NCBI GenBank assembly: GCA_015206785.1
Contig: JADEZQ010000003.1
Location: 81,591-145,590 of the forward strand
Direction: 5' to 3'
DNA from: Quinella sp. 2Q5
GTDB taxonomy: Bacteria; Bacillota; Negativicutes; Selenomonadales; Selenomonadaceae
DNA length: 64,000 nucleotides
In this document: positions 35,024 to 45,231 of the stretch, in pieces
How the letters are laid out: each line of letters opens with the position of its first letter
How positions within the stretch are numbered: position 1 is the first letter of the stretch
Notes under the pieces: model-generated
Seen by the model: only the letters and a program-made list of their open reading frames with translations
Databases searched by the model: none
What the model was told of the DNA's origin: nothing
Made by a program: the position numbers and the translations under genes

Positions 35024-36070
35024 TCAGTCTTCGTCGTCGGGAAAGTCTTCGTCTGCGTCGACGTCGGGTGCACTTGTCGGCGTGGTGGACTTCAACACGG
35101 CGTCGCGGATTTTGGTTTCAATCTGCGCGGCAACGTCGGGGTGGTCGCGTAAAAATTTTTTGGCGTTCTCTTTGCCTTGACCGAGCCTCTCGCCGCCGTA
35201 GGAGAAGTACGCGCCGCTCTTGTCGATAATCTCGAAGGCGACGCCCATATCGACGATGGAGCCGATGCGCGAATAGCCTTCGCCGTAAATCAAATCGAAC
35301 TCGGCGGTTCTGAACGGCGGGGCAACTTTGTTCTTTGCGACTTTGATTTTGACGCGGTTGCCGATGACTTCCGTGCCGAGCTTGATTGCCTCGCCCTTGC
35401 GAACTTCCAGCCGCACCGACGAATAAAATTTCAGCGCCCGCCCGCCCGTGGTGGTTTCGGGGTTGCCGAACATGATGCCGACTTTCTCGCGGATTTGGTT
35501 GATGAAGATCGCCACGGTGTCAGTCTTGCCGATGACGGCGGTGAGTTTGCGCATTGCCTTGCTCATCATTCGCGCATGCAGCCCGACGTTGGAGTCGCCC
35601 ATCTCGCCTTCAATTTCGGACTTGGGCACGAGCGCGGCAACCGAATCGATGACGACCACATCAATCGCCGCGGAACGAATCAGAGCTTCGGCAATGTCGA
35701 GACCCTGTTCGCCGGTGTCGGGCTGAGCAAGCAGGAGATTTTCCACGTCCACGCCGAGGCGTTTGGCATACATGGGGTCAAGCGCGTGTTCGGCGTCGAT
35801 GAAGGCGGCGGTGCCTCCGAGTTGCTGAATAGAGGCGATGATGTGCAAGCTTACAGTCGTCTTGCCGCCGGATTCGGGGCCGTAGATTTCGGTGATGCGT
35901 CCGCGCGGCAATCCACCCACGCCCAGTGCCACGTCCAGCGGAAGGATTCCCGTCGGCACGACCTTGACGTCCATGCGCGTAGCGTCGTCGCCGAGCCGCA
36001 TTATAGAGCCCTTCCCGAAATCTTTTTCAATCTGCTTCATTGCCGCCGCCAACGCTTCTCTTTTATCCAT
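35024..36070 (-). CDS. recA: recombinase RecA
   Basis: The 348-residue recombinase binds single-stranded DNA, exchanges strands and triggers LexA cleavage. Walker A GPESGGKT is at 64-71, and the family block [13 protein letters not shown] and the acidic C-terminus are present. GGAGGT precedes the ATG. Its start lies only 10 bases after the stop of the RND permease, leaving no room for an independent promoter outside that gene, and I see no LexA-type box there. Recognised with near certainty. Confidence 0.98.
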   Translation of the reverse strand: MDKREALAAAMKQIEKDFGKGSIMRLGDDATRMDVKVVPTGILPLDVALGVGGLPRGRITEIYGPESGGKTTVSLHIIASIQQLGGTAAFIDAEHALDPMYAKRLGVDVENLLLAQPDTGEQGLDIAEALIRSAAIDVVVIDSVAALVPKSEIEGEMGDSNVGLHARMMSKAMRKLTAVIGKTDTVAIFINQIREKVGIMFGNPETTTGGRALKFYSSVRLEVRKGEAIKLGTEVIGNRVKIKVAKNKVAPPFRTAEFDLIYGEGYSRIGSIVDMGVAFEIIDKSGAYFSYGGERLGQGKENAKKFLRDHPDVAAQIETKIRDAVLKSTTPTSAPDVDADEDFPDDED

Positions 36071-36080
36071 AGTTACCTCC

Positions 36081-39000
36081 TCACATGTAATCGACGGAAG
36101 ACTTCTGCCGTTCCTGTTTCATGAAGCCGAGCTTCTTTGCGACGTATTCGGTGATGACGAACAGCACGGGGATGACGAAGACGCCCAGCATCGTGGCGAA
36201 GAGCATTCCACCGACGACGGCAACGCCCATGCCGTTGCGAGCGGCCGAGCCCGCGCCCGAAGCCATTGCCAGGGGCAAGCAACCGATGATGAACGCGAAC
36301 GACGTCATGAGTATCGGGCGCAGACGCAAGCTCGCTGCCTCCAGTGCCGCCTTGACGGGTGTCATACCGCGGTCAACGCGAACCTTGGCGAACTCGACGA
36401 TGAGTATCGCGTTCTTTGCCGCCAGACCGATTATCATGATGACGCCGATTTGCATGTAGACGCTGTCTTGAAGACCTGAATTGGCTTGCCCGTGGTTGAG
36501 AACCGCCGATATCCACGCCATGAAGTATTCCGAGAAGACCGCGCCGAACAATCCCGTCGGCACGCTCAAGAGCACGGCATACGGCACCGACCAACTTTCA
36601 TAGAGCGCGGCGAGCATCAAGAAGACGAATACCAGAGCCAACGCCAAGACCTGACCGGTGGAGCTGGCAGCCTTCTTCTCTTCGCGAGATTGCCCCGACC
36701 ATTCGATATTGAAGCCGACGCCCGCCTCCTCGTTAACGATCTGTTCGATGGCGTTCATTGCCTGCCCCGACGAATAGCCTGCGCCCGCGTTGCCTTGAAT
36801 GGTGACGGCGCGCGCCGCGTTGAACCTGGAAATCTGCGTCGGACCCGTGGACATTTGCGGCGTAATCAAACTCGACAGCGGAACCATTTGCCCGTTGGAA
36901 CCTTTGACGAAGACGAAACGCGCACAGTCAGCCTCCGAACGATAGAGCACGTCCGATTGCAACATGACTTTATACGTGCGCCCAAACTTGTTGAAGTCGT
37001 TGACCTGCATGCCGCCGAAATTGACCTGCAGAGCCGTGAAAACATCGGCAAGATCGACGCCGAGGAGTTTGACTTTCTCGCGGTCGATTTGATATTCCAC
37101 GGTCGGGGAAGCGATGTTGAACGTGGTGCGCACGCCCTGCATTTCGGGTCGCTGATTGGCTTTGGCGACGATGCGTTTTGTCAGGTCGTCAAGCTCAGTG
37201 TCCGTGTACCCCGCCATATCCTGCAATTGCATTGACCAGCCGCCGACGTTGCCCAGACCGGGCAGTGCGGGCGGGTTGAAGGCGATAACCTGCGCTTCGG
37301 GCACAGTCATTGCTCCCAGGCGGAACATGGTGCCGATGCAGGCGTTGACAGAAGCGTCTTTGCCGCGCTTATCCCACGATTCCAGACCGCAGACGATGAT
37401 GCCCGCGCTTGGCTTTGCGCCGAAGGACAGGATATCGAAGCCCGTGATCATCATGCAAGACTTGAGCCCGGGCATTTCCTTCATTACTGCCGAGCCGAGC
37501 TTGTCTATCGTGTTGACGGTGTGATTCATGCTTGTGCCTTCGGGCAAGGTTATCGACGTGAAGAAGTAGCCTTGATCCTCTTCGGGCACGAACGTCGAGG
37601 GCAGCCGTTGATAAATCACGCCGGTTACGCCGAGGATGATTGCCAGGAAGATTATCGCCAGCTTGCTCCGTTCGATGAAGGCGGCGACTACACCGACGTA
37701 ACCCGCCTTCGTGCGGTCGAACCATCTGTTGAACGCGCCGAAGAATTTGTCGAAGATACCCTGTTTGGCGTCGGGATTCTTCGGCTTGAGAATCATAGCG
37801 CACAGCGCGGGCGTCAGCGTCAACGCCACGAACGCCGACAAGCCCATCGATATCGCAATGGTCAGCGCGAACTGCCGATACAAAACGCCCATCATGCCGC
37901 CGAGGAAAGCGACGGGCACGAACACCGCCGCCAGCACGAAGGCTATCGCCACGACAGGACCTTGAACTTCGTCCATTGCGCGTTCGGTTGCGTCGACCGG
38001 CGAGAGACCCTCTTCCATGTGGTGTTCGACGTTTTCAATGACGACGATTGCGTCGTCGACGACCAGACCGATTGCCAGGACCATTGCGAAAAGCGTCAGC
38101 GTGTTGATGGAGAAGCCCAGCACGATGAACGCGGCGAATGTCCCAATCAACGACACGGGCACCGCCAAAAGCGGTATCAGCGTGGCGCGCCAGCTCTGCA
38201 GGAAGACGAAGATGACGAACACGACGAGCAACAGAGCTTCAACGAAGGTATGGGCGACTTCCTCAATCGACGCGCGGATATAGTCGGTGCTGTCGAAAAT
38301 TTCGTTGATGTAGAGTTTGGGCGGCAGGTTCGGTTTCTGTCGTTCGATGATCTCTTGCACTTGGCGGACGGTGGTCATTGCGTTGGCGTCAGAGGTGAGC
38401 TGAATGCCGAAGCCGACGGACGGGTAGCCGTTGAATTTGGCGACGATGTTATTCTGCCGTTGACCCGATTCGATGCGCGAGACGTCCTTCATGTAGACGA
38501 AGGTGCCGTCGCTGTTTGACTTGAGGATGATGTTGCCGAACTCTTCCATGTCCGTCAAACGACCTTGAACTTTGCCTGTGAACTGTTTCTCCTGTCCGTT
38601 GGCGAGCGGCATTGAGCCGATGGTACCGGCCGCCGCCTGCAGATTCTGTTCATTGATGGCGTTGGTCACGTCGGAGATGGTCAGGTTGTATTCGGCGAGT
38701 TTGTCGGGATTCAACCAGATGCGCATTGAATAATCCGAGCCGAAGATTTGCACGTCACCGACGCCGTCGACGCGTTTAATCTCGTCCATCAGGTAGATAT
38801 CGGCATAGTTCTTCATGAAGGCGCGGTCATATTCACCCGTGGGCGAATACATTGCCAGGAACAGTGCCATTTCGTTGGAAGCCTTGCGCGTGGTGACGCC
38901 TTGACGCTGAACGTCGGTGGGCAAGCTCGCGTTGGCTATGGCGACGTTGTTCTGAACTTTGACGGAGTCCATGTCGCCGTCGGTGCCGACTTCAAAGACG

Positions 39001-39275
39001 ACGCTCAAGCTGTAGCGACCGGTGTCGTCCGAGTTGGAGCTCATGTAGTCCATGCCGTCGGTGCCGTTAACCTGCTGTTCGATGACCTGAGCAATCGTCT
39101 CGTTGACGACGCCGGCGTTCGCGCCCGTGTAGGTGGTGCTTACCGAAATTGTCGGCGGGGAAATTTGCGGATACTGCGCGATTGGAAGTTGGATTGCCGC
39201 CAAGATACCCACGAGGGTAATTATCAGCGCAATGACTATCGCGAAGATCGGCCGATGGATAAAAAACTTTGCCAT
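36081..39275 (-). CDS. RND multidrug efflux permease (AcrB/HAE1 family)
   Basis: The 1064-residue inner-membrane pump exports drugs or lipophilic compounds using the proton gradient. [19 protein letters not shown] is the classic N-terminal helix; [11 protein letters not shown] carries the proton-relay aspartate pair in TM4, and two RND repeats give 12 transmembrane helices with large periplasmic loops. The ATG at 39,275 with GGGAGA upstream is chosen over the TTG two codons earlier. It works with the lipoprotein adaptor encoded two genes upstream; no TolC-type gene lies in the window. Confidence 0.96.
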   Translation of the reverse strand: MAKFFIHRPIFAIVIALIITLVGILAAIQLPIAQYPQISPPTISVSTTYTGANAGVVNETIAQVIEQQVNGTDGMDYMSSNSDDTGRYSLSVVFEVGTDGDMDSVKVQNNVAIANASLPTDVQRQGVTTRKASNEMALFLAMYSPTGEYDRAFMKNYADIYLMDEIKRVDGVGDVQIFGSDYSMRIWLNPDKLAEYNLTISDVTNAINEQNLQAAAGTIGSMPLANGQEKQFTGKVQGRLTDMEEFGNIILKSNSDGTFVYMKDVSRIESGQRQNNIVAKFNGYPSVGFGIQLTSDANAMTTVRQVQEIIERQKPNLPPKLYINEIFDSTDYIRASIEEVAHTFVEALLLVVFVIFVFLQSWRATLIPLLAVPVSLIGTFAAFIVLGFSINTLTLFAMVLAIGLVVDDAIVVIENVEHHMEEGLSPVDATERAMDEVQGPVVAIAFVLAAVFVPVAFLGGMMGVLYRQFALTIAISMGLSAFVALTLTPALCAMILKPKNPDAKQGIFDKFFGAFNRWFDRTKAGYVGVVAAFIERSKLAIIFLAIILGVTGVIYQRLPSTFVPEEDQGYFFTSITLPEGTSMNHTVNTIDKLGSAVMKEMPGLKSCMMITGFDILSFGAKPSAGIIVCGLESWDKRGKDASVNACIGTMFRLGAMTVPEAQVIAFNPPALPGLGNVGGWSMQLQDMAGYTDTELDDLTKRIVAKANQRPEMQGVRTTFNIASPTVEYQIDREKVKLLGVDLADVFTALQVNFGGMQVNDFNKFGRTYKVMLQSDVLYRSEADCARFVFVKGSNGQMVPLSSLITPQMSTGPTQISRFNAARAVTIQGNAGAGYSSGQAMNAIEQIVNEEAGVGFNIEWSGQSREEKKAASSTGQVLALALVFVFLMLAALYESWSVPYAVLLSVPTGLFGAVFSEYFMAWISAVLNHGQANSGLQDSVYMQIGVIMIIGLAAKNAILIVEFAKVRVDRGMTPVKAALEAASLRLRPILMTSFAFIIGCLPLAMASGAGSAARNGMGVAVVGGMLFATMLGVFVIPVLFVITEYVAKKLGFMKQERQKSSVDYM

Positions 39276-39301
39276 AAGCAACGTCTCCCGTGTAAAAAGT
39301 T

Positions 39302-40921
39302 TTAACTGAAATAAATTTTCTTGTCCAAGAGATTTTCCGTGCGCGCCAGAGCCGTCGTAACCGCCACATCGCCCGTCACGTTGAAGCAGGTGACTATCCT
39401 ATCGCAAATGGTCGCCAAACAAAACAGCACGCCCGCAAAGTCATTAGGCACGCCGAACATAGCGACAACCATCAGGATAAAAATCACGGAAGCGTTTGGC
39501 ACGGCGGGAGCCCCCACCGACACCGACAATGTCGTCGTGAGAATTATTAACATCGTGTTCCAATCGACCTCAACGCCGTACATCTTTAGCAACATCATCA
39601 CGGCGACGGGCATATAGAGGGAACCGCCGTCCATGTTGACGGTCGTGCCGACGGGTATTGAAAAGGACGTTATCTTCGGCGAGATGCCCAGCCGCTTGGT
39701 GCAGAAGTTCATCGTGAACGGCATAGAGACCGCGCTCGAACTCGTGGCTAAGGGCGTTGCCCACACCTCGTAAATTTTTTTCAGGAAGGGCAACGGCGAA
39801 ATTTTCCCGACGAACAGGATTATCAGCGCGTACACACAGAGCATTGTGCTGCCGCCGATTAACTGTCCGGCAACCAGTTTGCTCATAGTCAACACGACGT
39901 CGACGCCTATGCTGACGACAAGGTTGATCATTGCCAAGAAGGCGATCAACGGCACGAACGTCACTATCATGCTGACGACCTTCATAAAGAATTCGTTGCC
40001 GTTACTCACGAGCTCTTGCAGGAGACGGACTTTGTCGCCGAGCACATTCAGGCATGAACCGAACAGCACGGCAAGGAAGATTATCTGCAAGACTTTGCCG
40101 TCCGTGACGGGGCTAATCAAATTGTTCGGGACGATGTCGACGATGAATTGAACCAGCGAGAAGTCGTAACCTTTGACGTCGGTCGTCGATGAGGATGGAA
40201 TTGCGCCGATTTGTGGCACGTCGCCGCTGAAGATGAGCCACGCGACTGTCAAGCCGACACACGAGGCAATAGCCGTGGTGGAAAGATACATGCCGATGAG
40301 TTTGGAACCGACTTTGCCGACGCTTGCGCCCGCGCCCATGCCCGTTATCCCGCTGATGATGCTGAAGAAAATCATAGGCGCAATGATCATACCTAAGGCA
40401 TTCATGAACATCGTTTGAATCGGCGCGACAAAATTTTCCGTGATGAACGCAATCGTTTCGGGCGAAAGAAATTCTTTCATTGCAAAGCCGCACACGATGC
40501 CACCGACGATTGCCGCCATCAACAGCCGCATCTGACTGGTGCCGTCGTTGCCGACGTCAATGGTGACGATGTTGCTGTTTTGGTTGCGGTGCCAGTTGAG
40601 CCGCCGCCGATTCGCCTTGAGGATCATCATCGCGTAGTAATCGTCGTCGTCCTCGGTGAGCTCGGTGACCTCGACAATCGGATTGTAGGCAACGCCCGCC
40701 GCCGTCATTTGGACTTGAACCTTGCCGAAAAAATTTTTGACGGCGCGAACATCAACCCGCTCCGCCCCGCCGTGATTAGTCATGCGCAGAAAAATTTCTT
40801 CGACCAGAAGCTCGGTGCGCAGGCTGTCTTTATCCGCGACGTTCAAACTCGACAGGCAGCGTTGCAACTGAGTCTTCGTGTCAGAAAAATTTTCTGCGGT
40901 TAATGTGAATGAGTTCATCAT
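39302..40921 (-). CDS. dicarboxylate/amino acid:cation symporter with an extra N-terminal domain
   Basis: The 539-residue protein has a DAACS (GltP/SstT-like) transporter from about residue 130 on, with SSSAVSMPFT and the NMDGG motif in the substrate/sodium site. Before it lies a soluble region of about 125 residues (LLVEEIFLRMTNHGG) that resembles the N-box part of GHKL/RsbW-type ATPases but without clear ATP-binding glycines. The ATGATG start overlaps the adaptor stop by 4 bases (ATGA), so it is translationally tied to the efflux operon, which is unusual. Confidence 0.88.
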   Translation of the reverse strand: MMNSFTLTAENFSDTKTQLQRCLSSLNVADKDSLRTELLVEEIFLRMTNHGGAERVDVRAVKNFFGKVQVQMTAAGVAYNPIVEVTELTEDDDDYYAMMILKANRRRLNWHRNQNSNIVTIDVGNDGTSQMRLLMAAIVGGIVCGFAMKEFLSPETIAFITENFVAPIQTMFMNALGMIIAPMIFFSIISGITGMGAGASVGKVGSKLIGMYLSTTAIASCVGLTVAWLIFSGDVPQIGAIPSSSTTDVKGYDFSLVQFIVDIVPNNLISPVTDGKVLQIIFLAVLFGSCLNVLGDKVRLLQELVSNGNEFFMKVVSMIVTFVPLIAFLAMINLVVSIGVDVVLTMSKLVAGQLIGGSTMLCVYALIILFVGKISPLPFLKKIYEVWATPLATSSSAVSMPFTMNFCTKRLGISPKITSFSIPVGTTVNMDGGSLYMPVAVMMLLKMYGVEVDWNTMLIILTTTLSVSVGAPAVPNASVIFILMVVAMFGVPNDFAGVLFCLATICDRIVTCFNVTGDVAVTTALARTENLLDKKIYFS

Positions 40922-42153
40922 TTGCCGCGCAGATTGTCGGGCGCGTTCGGATTGGTGTTGGGCGCAGTCAAGCCCGCGTCGGCGTCATAAGTGCTGGTGG
41001 CATTTGACAGGCTGAAACCCATTTCGCCGGGCGTGACGTTCGTGACGGCGAGTTCAACGCCCTCGCGCAGATTGGTCAAGCCTTCGACGATGACGGTATC
41101 GTTGACGTTGATGCCTTTGGTGACGACGAAATAACTGCCGACCTGTTCACCGAGCTCAACGGTGCGAGCTTCGCTCTTGCCCTCCGCGTTGACGACCATG
41201 ACGAACGATTTGCCCAAGAGTTGTTGAACGCTGCGTTGCGGCACGAGAATTGCGTTGGGGATGACTTCGCCTGTGAGCTTGACGCGGGCGAACATGCCAG
41301 GCATCAACAGCCCGCTGGGATTCGGGAAGATTGCCTTCATAATCAACGAGCCCGTGGAGTTTGCAAGCTGACGGTCGACCTCGACGATTTGTCCGCGGAA
41401 GGGATATTCTTTGCCGTCCGCCAGTGTGATCGTGACCTCAATCGGATTGTGGTCGCTTTGCATGTTCTGAACCGTCATAAAGTGCAGGTAATCCGATTCG
41501 CTGATGGAAAACTGCGCGAAGATCGGATCGGGCGCACCGAGCGTGACGAGCGTCGTTTGTCCGGCGGAAACGAAGGTGCCGACTGCAACGTCGTCCACGC
41601 CGAGCTGACCCGACATCGGCGCGTAAATTTCTGTGTCCGCCAGATTCTGCATTGCCAGACGAATGCTTGCCTCGTTCGCCGCCAGAGCCGCCTCATACGA
41701 ACGAACCGTCGCCGCCTGAGTCGTCGCTTGTTGTTCGGGAATTGCACCGTCGCGCAAAAGTTCTTCGTAGCGTGCCAAATCCAACCGCGCGTTGTTGAGC
41801 CGGACTTCAGCCTCGGCTGCCTGAGCCTGTGCCTGAAGAACCGCCGACTCATATTGGCGCGAATCAATCCGATAGAGCAACTGACCCTGTTGGACGTATT
41901 GCCCGCCGACGACAAATTTCTCGACGACGTTGCCGTTGACCTTAGACTGAACCTTGACCTCGTCCGTGCCGACAAGATGACCGGCGTATTCGCTGGCAAG
42001 CGGCGTGTCGCGGCGAATGACTGACATCGCTTTGACCTGCGCCTTTTGCACCTGAGCCTGTTGCTGATCTTTGTTGCCGCATCCGCCAAAAACTATCGAA
42101 GACGCGGCGAAAATTGCCGCCATCGTCATCAATTTGGCCTTCGATAAAACCAC
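40918..42153 (-). CDS. RND efflux periplasmic adaptor lipoprotein (AcrA/MexA family)
   Basis: The 411-residue protein has a lipoprotein signal ending in SSIVFGGC (Cys at about 25), so it is anchored by lipid in the inner membrane. The lipoyl halves (VQSKVNGNVVEKFV and PMSGQLGVDDVAVGTFV) flank an alpha-helical hairpin (about 100-170), followed by the beta-barrel and membrane-proximal domains. It bridges the permease to an outer-membrane channel. The GTG start has GGGAGGGG upstream. First gene of the adaptor-symporter-permease-recA run. Confidence 0.94.
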   Translation of the reverse strand: MVLSKAKLMTMAAIFAASSIVFGGCGNKDQQQAQVQKAQVKAMSVIRRDTPLASEYAGHLVGTDEVKVQSKVNGNVVEKFVVGGQYVQQGQLLYRIDSRQYESAVLQAQAQAAEAEVRLNNARLDLARYEELLRDGAIPEQQATTQAATVRSYEAALAANEASIRLAMQNLADTEIYAPMSGQLGVDDVAVGTFVSAGQTTLVTLGAPDPIFAQFSISESDYLHFMTVQNMQSDHNPIEVTITLADGKEYPFRGQIVEVDRQLANSTGSLIMKAIFPNPSGLLMPGMFARVKLTGEVIPNAILVPQRSVQQLLGKSFVMVVNAEGKSEARTVELGEQVGSYFVVTKGINVNDTVIVEGLTNLREGVELAVTNVTPGEMGFSLSNATSTYDADAGLTAPNTNPNAPDNLRGK

Positions 42154-42189
42154 TTCGACCCCTCCCGTTTCTATGCATAATACACGGAA

Positions 42190-42218
42190 ATTTTAAGGTT
42201 TGGGCGGCGAAATGTCAA
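42190..42218 (-). promoter_or_regulatory. sigma-A promoter of the efflux-symporter-recA operon
   Basis: Minus strand TTGACA (42,213-42,218), N17, TAAAAT (42,190-42,195). A second -10-like TATTAT lies 11 bases downstream. Back to back with the plus-strand promoter. Confidence 0.75.
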
Positions 42219-42219
42219 T

Positions 42220-42248
42220 TTGAACTTGCGCGGGCGTTGCGCTATAAT
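42220..42248 (+). promoter_or_regulatory. sigma-A promoter of the response regulator / folate run
   Basis: TTGAAC (42,220-42,225), N17, perfect TATAAT (42,243-42,248). Its -35 almost touches the -35 of the divergent efflux promoter, so one bound regulator could affect both. Confidence 0.8.
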
Positions 42249-42283
42249 TCGGCTAACTTTCGGACTCTGACGGGGGAGATGAC

Positions 42284-43114
42284 ATGAAGAAACGAATCGA
42301 AGACAAAACCGTTCTGGTCGTTGACGATGACGACATGAACTTGCAGGTCGCCAAGATGGTGCTCGAACGCAAGATTAATTGCCGCGTTATAATTTCCGAC
42401 AACGGCCGCGACGCTCTGGAAATTCTGCGCGGGCAGGACGTGAACCTTGTGCTGTTGGACATCATAATGCCTGACTTCGACGGGATAGAGACGCTTGCGC
42501 AAATTCGTGCGGATGAATTCTTCGGCGGCGTGCCCGTGATGATGCTGACGGCTTCGGGCGACGTGGACGACATCAGACGCGCCGCTGCGCTCGGAGTGAC
42601 CGATTACATCAAGAAACCGTTCATGCCGGCGGATTTGGCTGACCGCGTCACGAAAAAATTAAACGCCATTGACGAATACGCCACGGAAAAAATTTTGCTC
42701 GTCGGCGAAAACCGAATCGCCCTCAAAGATATGCGCCGCACTCTGGAAGATTCTTTCCTGTGCGACGTTTCGATTGCCGTCTCCATTGCCGAGGCTGTGG
42801 AAATTTTGCGCGGCGGCGAATTCAATCTGATTATCGCGTGCGCGGACATGAAGTTCATCGACGGCTTCAGGCTGATGAAATTTTTGGCGGACGACAGATT
42901 TTCCGCCGTGCCTTTGGTGCTGACGACGCCCGAAGCCTTTGCCGAGATGCTCGCGAAAATTTCCGCCGCGGACAATATCGACGCTGAGCCTGCTGAAAAA
43001 ATTTCCGCCGCCGCAAAAACTTCGCCCGACACCGCCGAGACCGTCACTGACCGAAAAAATTTCGTCGACGTCGTCACAACGGCTATCGGCTACAGATTGA
43101 ACGTGAGCGTTTGA
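42284..43114 (+). CDS. response regulator with one active and one degenerate receiver
   Basis: The 276-residue protein has a normal receiver (about 8-125; DDDD at 14-17, phosphoacceptor D59 in LVLLDIIMPDFDG, Lys in KKPF) and a second receiver-like domain (about 132-220) in which the acidic patch is GEN and the phosphoacceptor position is Cys (NLIIACADMKFIDG), so it cannot be phosphorylated in the usual way. The C-terminal tail is Ala/Asp rich. There is no DNA-binding or enzymatic output domain, so it probably acts by protein contact. No kinase gene is adjacent; folP starts 12 bases later. Confidence 0.85.
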   Translation: MKKRIEDKTVLVVDDDDMNLQVAKMVLERKINCRVIISDNGRDALEILRGQDVNLVLLDIIMPDFDGIETLAQIRADEFFGGVPVMMLTASGDVDDIRRAAALGVTDYIKKPFMPADLADRVTKKLNAIDEYATEKILLVGENRIALKDMRRTLEDSFLCDVSIAVSIAEAVEILRGGEFNLIIACADMKFIDGFRLMKFLADDRFSAVPLVLTTPEAFAEMLAKISAADNIDAEPAEKISAAAKTSPDTAETVTDRKNFVDVVTTAIGYRLNVSV

Positions 43115-43126
43115 CGGAGGGGTTGC

Positions 43127-43948
43127 ATGGAAAAAATTTTTGACCTGCGCGGCGGCAAGCTCGTCGTCGGCGGAAGAACTTTGGTGATGGGTATTGTCAA
43201 CGTCACGCCCGATTCTTTCAGCGACGGCGGAGAATTTTTCACGACAGAGGCGGCAATCAATCGCGCGACCGAAATCATCGCCGACGGCGCGGACATCATC
43301 GACATCGGTGCCGAATCCACCCGCCCCGACGCCGTGCCCATCACCGCCGCCGAAGAGATTGCTCGCCTGGAAAAAATTTTGCCCGCGGTTGCCAAACTCG
43401 GCGTGCCAATCTCGATTGACACTTACAAGCCTGAAGTCGCCGCGCGTGCTTTGGAAGTCGGTGCGGACATCATCAACGACGTGCACGGGCTGGAGGATTT
43501 GCGCATGATTGACGTCGCGAAAAATTTCGGCGCACCCGTCATCGCCTGTCACTTCGAACCGTGCAACACATTCGACATCATCGGCGACGTGCAGAAATTT
43601 TTTCGGCGGACGGCGGCAAATTGTTCGTCACGCGGCTTTGACACGACGCAAATAATTTTCGACCCGGGTATCGGCTTCGGCAAGACCCGCGACGACGACT
43701 TGACTATCCTGCGCCGCTTGCACGAGCTGAAATTTTTGGACGGGCGCGAAATTTTTCTGGCACTGGGCGTCAGTCGCAAACGAATCATCGGGCATTTAAC
43801 GGGGCAAGCCGTCACCGAACGCGACGAGGCGACGGGTGCGCTGTGTGTCCACGCGGCATTGAGCGGCGTCGACATCGTGCGCGTCCACAACGTCCGAATG
43901 GTTTCGCGAATGATCCGCACGATTGATTCATTGACTGAGGAGGAATAA
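43127..43948 (+). CDS. folP: dihydropteroate synthase
   Basis: The 273-residue enzyme joins p-aminobenzoate to hydroxymethyl-dihydropterin diphosphate; it is the sulfonamide target. MGIVNVTPDSFSDGG and DIGAESTRPDA are the pterin-binding signatures, and DPGIGFGKT is the third. Length is normal. The gene is full of A/T tracts (at least six AAATTT sites). Folate run: folP, folB, fused folK-DHFR. Confidence 0.97.
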   Translation: MEKIFDLRGGKLVVGGRTLVMGIVNVTPDSFSDGGEFFTTEAAINRATEIIADGADIIDIGAESTRPDAVPITAAEEIARLEKILPAVAKLGVPISIDTYKPEVAARALEVGADIINDVHGLEDLRMIDVAKNFGAPVIACHFEPCNTFDIIGDVQKFFRRTAANCSSRGFDTTQIIFDPGIGFGKTRDDDLTILRRLHELKFLDGREIFLALGVSRKRIIGHLTGQAVTERDEATGALCVHAALSGVDIVRVHNVRMVSRMIRTIDSLTEEE

Positions 43949-43951
43949 CTC

Positions 43952-44320
43952 ATGGCAGACAAAATTCTTTTGACGGGGCTGAAGGTTTCGGGCAAGCACG
44001 GCTGTTCGGAGGCGGAGCGCAAGAAAGCTCAACCGTTCGTCGTGGACGCGGAACTTCATCTCAACCTGAATCGGGCGGGAAAATCCGACGACCTGGGCGA
44101 CACGATTGACTACGTCAGCGTCATCGGCGACATCAAAAAAATCATCGGAGGTGCACCGCGCAATCTCATTGAGACCGTCGCGCAGGACATCACCGACTTG
44201 CTGCTCAGGCGATATCTTTTGCTCGACGCCGTGAAGATCACTCTGCGCAAGGTGTCACCGCCCGTCGACGAAAAATTTTCGGGTGCCGCCGTCGAAATCT
44301 TCAGGAGCCGCGAACGTTGA
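43952..44320 (+). CDS. folB: dihydroneopterin aldolase
   Basis: The 122-residue enzyme cleaves dihydroneopterin to hydroxymethyl-dihydropterin. LTGLKVSGKHGCSEAERKKA, DTIDYVSV and NLIETVAQDITDLLL are the family motifs. It starts 3 bases after folP and overlaps the next gene by 4 bases. Confidence 0.95.
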   Translation: MADKILLTGLKVSGKHGCSEAERKKAQPFVVDAELHLNLNRAGKSDDLGDTIDYVSVIGDIKKIIGGAPRNLIETVAQDITDLLLRRYLLLDAVKITLRKVSPPVDEKFSGAAVEIFRSRER

Positions 44321-45231
44321 TTTGCTATCTCGGCTTGGGTGCCAATGTCGGCGAACGTCAGCGAACTCTGCGCCGCGCCATCGAACGCGTGAAAAATCTT
44401 CCCAACGTGAAACTTCTGCGAGTGTCGTCGTTCTACGAGACGCAACCTTGGGGCGTCATCGACCAGCCGAACTTCATCAACGCCGCCGCAAAAATTTCCA
44501 CGGAACTTGAGCTGCTCGACCTGCTCGACGAACTGCAACGCATCGAATCGGATTTGGGGCGCGTGCGCCGACAGCGTTGGGGACCGCGAACAATCGACAT
44601 AGACATCTTGCTGATTGACGGCGTCGAAATTTCCTCGGAGCGATTGAACGTGCCGCACCCTCTGCTTTGGGAACGAGACTTCGCGCTCGTGCCGCTGATG
44701 GAGATCTGTCCGACGCTCGACGTCAAACTCAACGGCGACAAAATTTCGCGCGTCATGGGCTCGCCGATTGATTACGGCTTCAAGCTCGTTGCCTGCGTCG
44801 ATAAAAACTTCGGGCTCGGCTTCAACGGGCGGTTGCTCTTCAAAATCCCCGACGACCTGAAAAATTTCCGCCGCCTCACGCTCGGTCACACCGTCATCTT
44901 CGGGCGGCGCACGCTGTCGACTTTGCCGAACGCTCAGCCGCTCGCGGGGCGCAAGAACATCGTCATCAGTCGCACGCTGAAAAATTTTTCCGGTGCGCAA
45001 GTCGTCGGCAGTATCGAAGAACTTTTCGGCGTGCTCGACGCGGCGGACAGCAACTTCGTCATCGGCGGCGCAGAAATTTTCGGCGAACTCATTCCATACG
45101 CGGCGGAGATTTTTTTGACGGTCGTCGACGCCGAGGCCGAGGCTGATGCTTTCTTCCCCGACGTAGGCGAATTTGTTCTGCGCGGCGCGGAAATTTTTGA
45201 CGGCTTCGAGTTCAGGAGGTACACGCGATGA
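44317..45231 (+). CDS. fused HPPK (FolK) - dihydrofolate reductase
   Basis: The 304-residue protein joins two folate enzymes. Residues about 1-145 are hydroxymethyl-dihydropterin pyrophosphokinase ([12 protein letters not shown], the signature [12 protein letters not shown] at 88-99, and [16 protein letters not shown]). From about 154 a dihydrofolate reductase follows: [29 protein letters not shown] with the active-site Asp, TVIFGRRTL and [15 protein letters not shown]. The TTG start overlaps the folB stop (TTGA). Both domains appear complete, so the fusion looks functional. Confidence 0.9.
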   Translation: MICYLGLGANVGERQRTLRRAIERVKNLPNVKLLRVSSFYETQPWGVIDQPNFINAAAKISTELELLDLLDELQRIESDLGRVRRQRWGPRTIDIDILLIDGVEISSERLNVPHPLLWERDFALVPLMEICPTLDVKLNGDKISRVMGSPIDYGFKLVACVDKNFGLGFNGRLLFKIPDDLKNFRRLTLGHTVIFGRRTLSTLPNAQPLAGRKNIVISRTLKNFSGAQVVGSIEELFGVLDAADSNFVIGGAEIFGELIPYAAEIFLTVVDAEAEADAFFPDVGEFVLRGAEIFDGFEFRRYTR

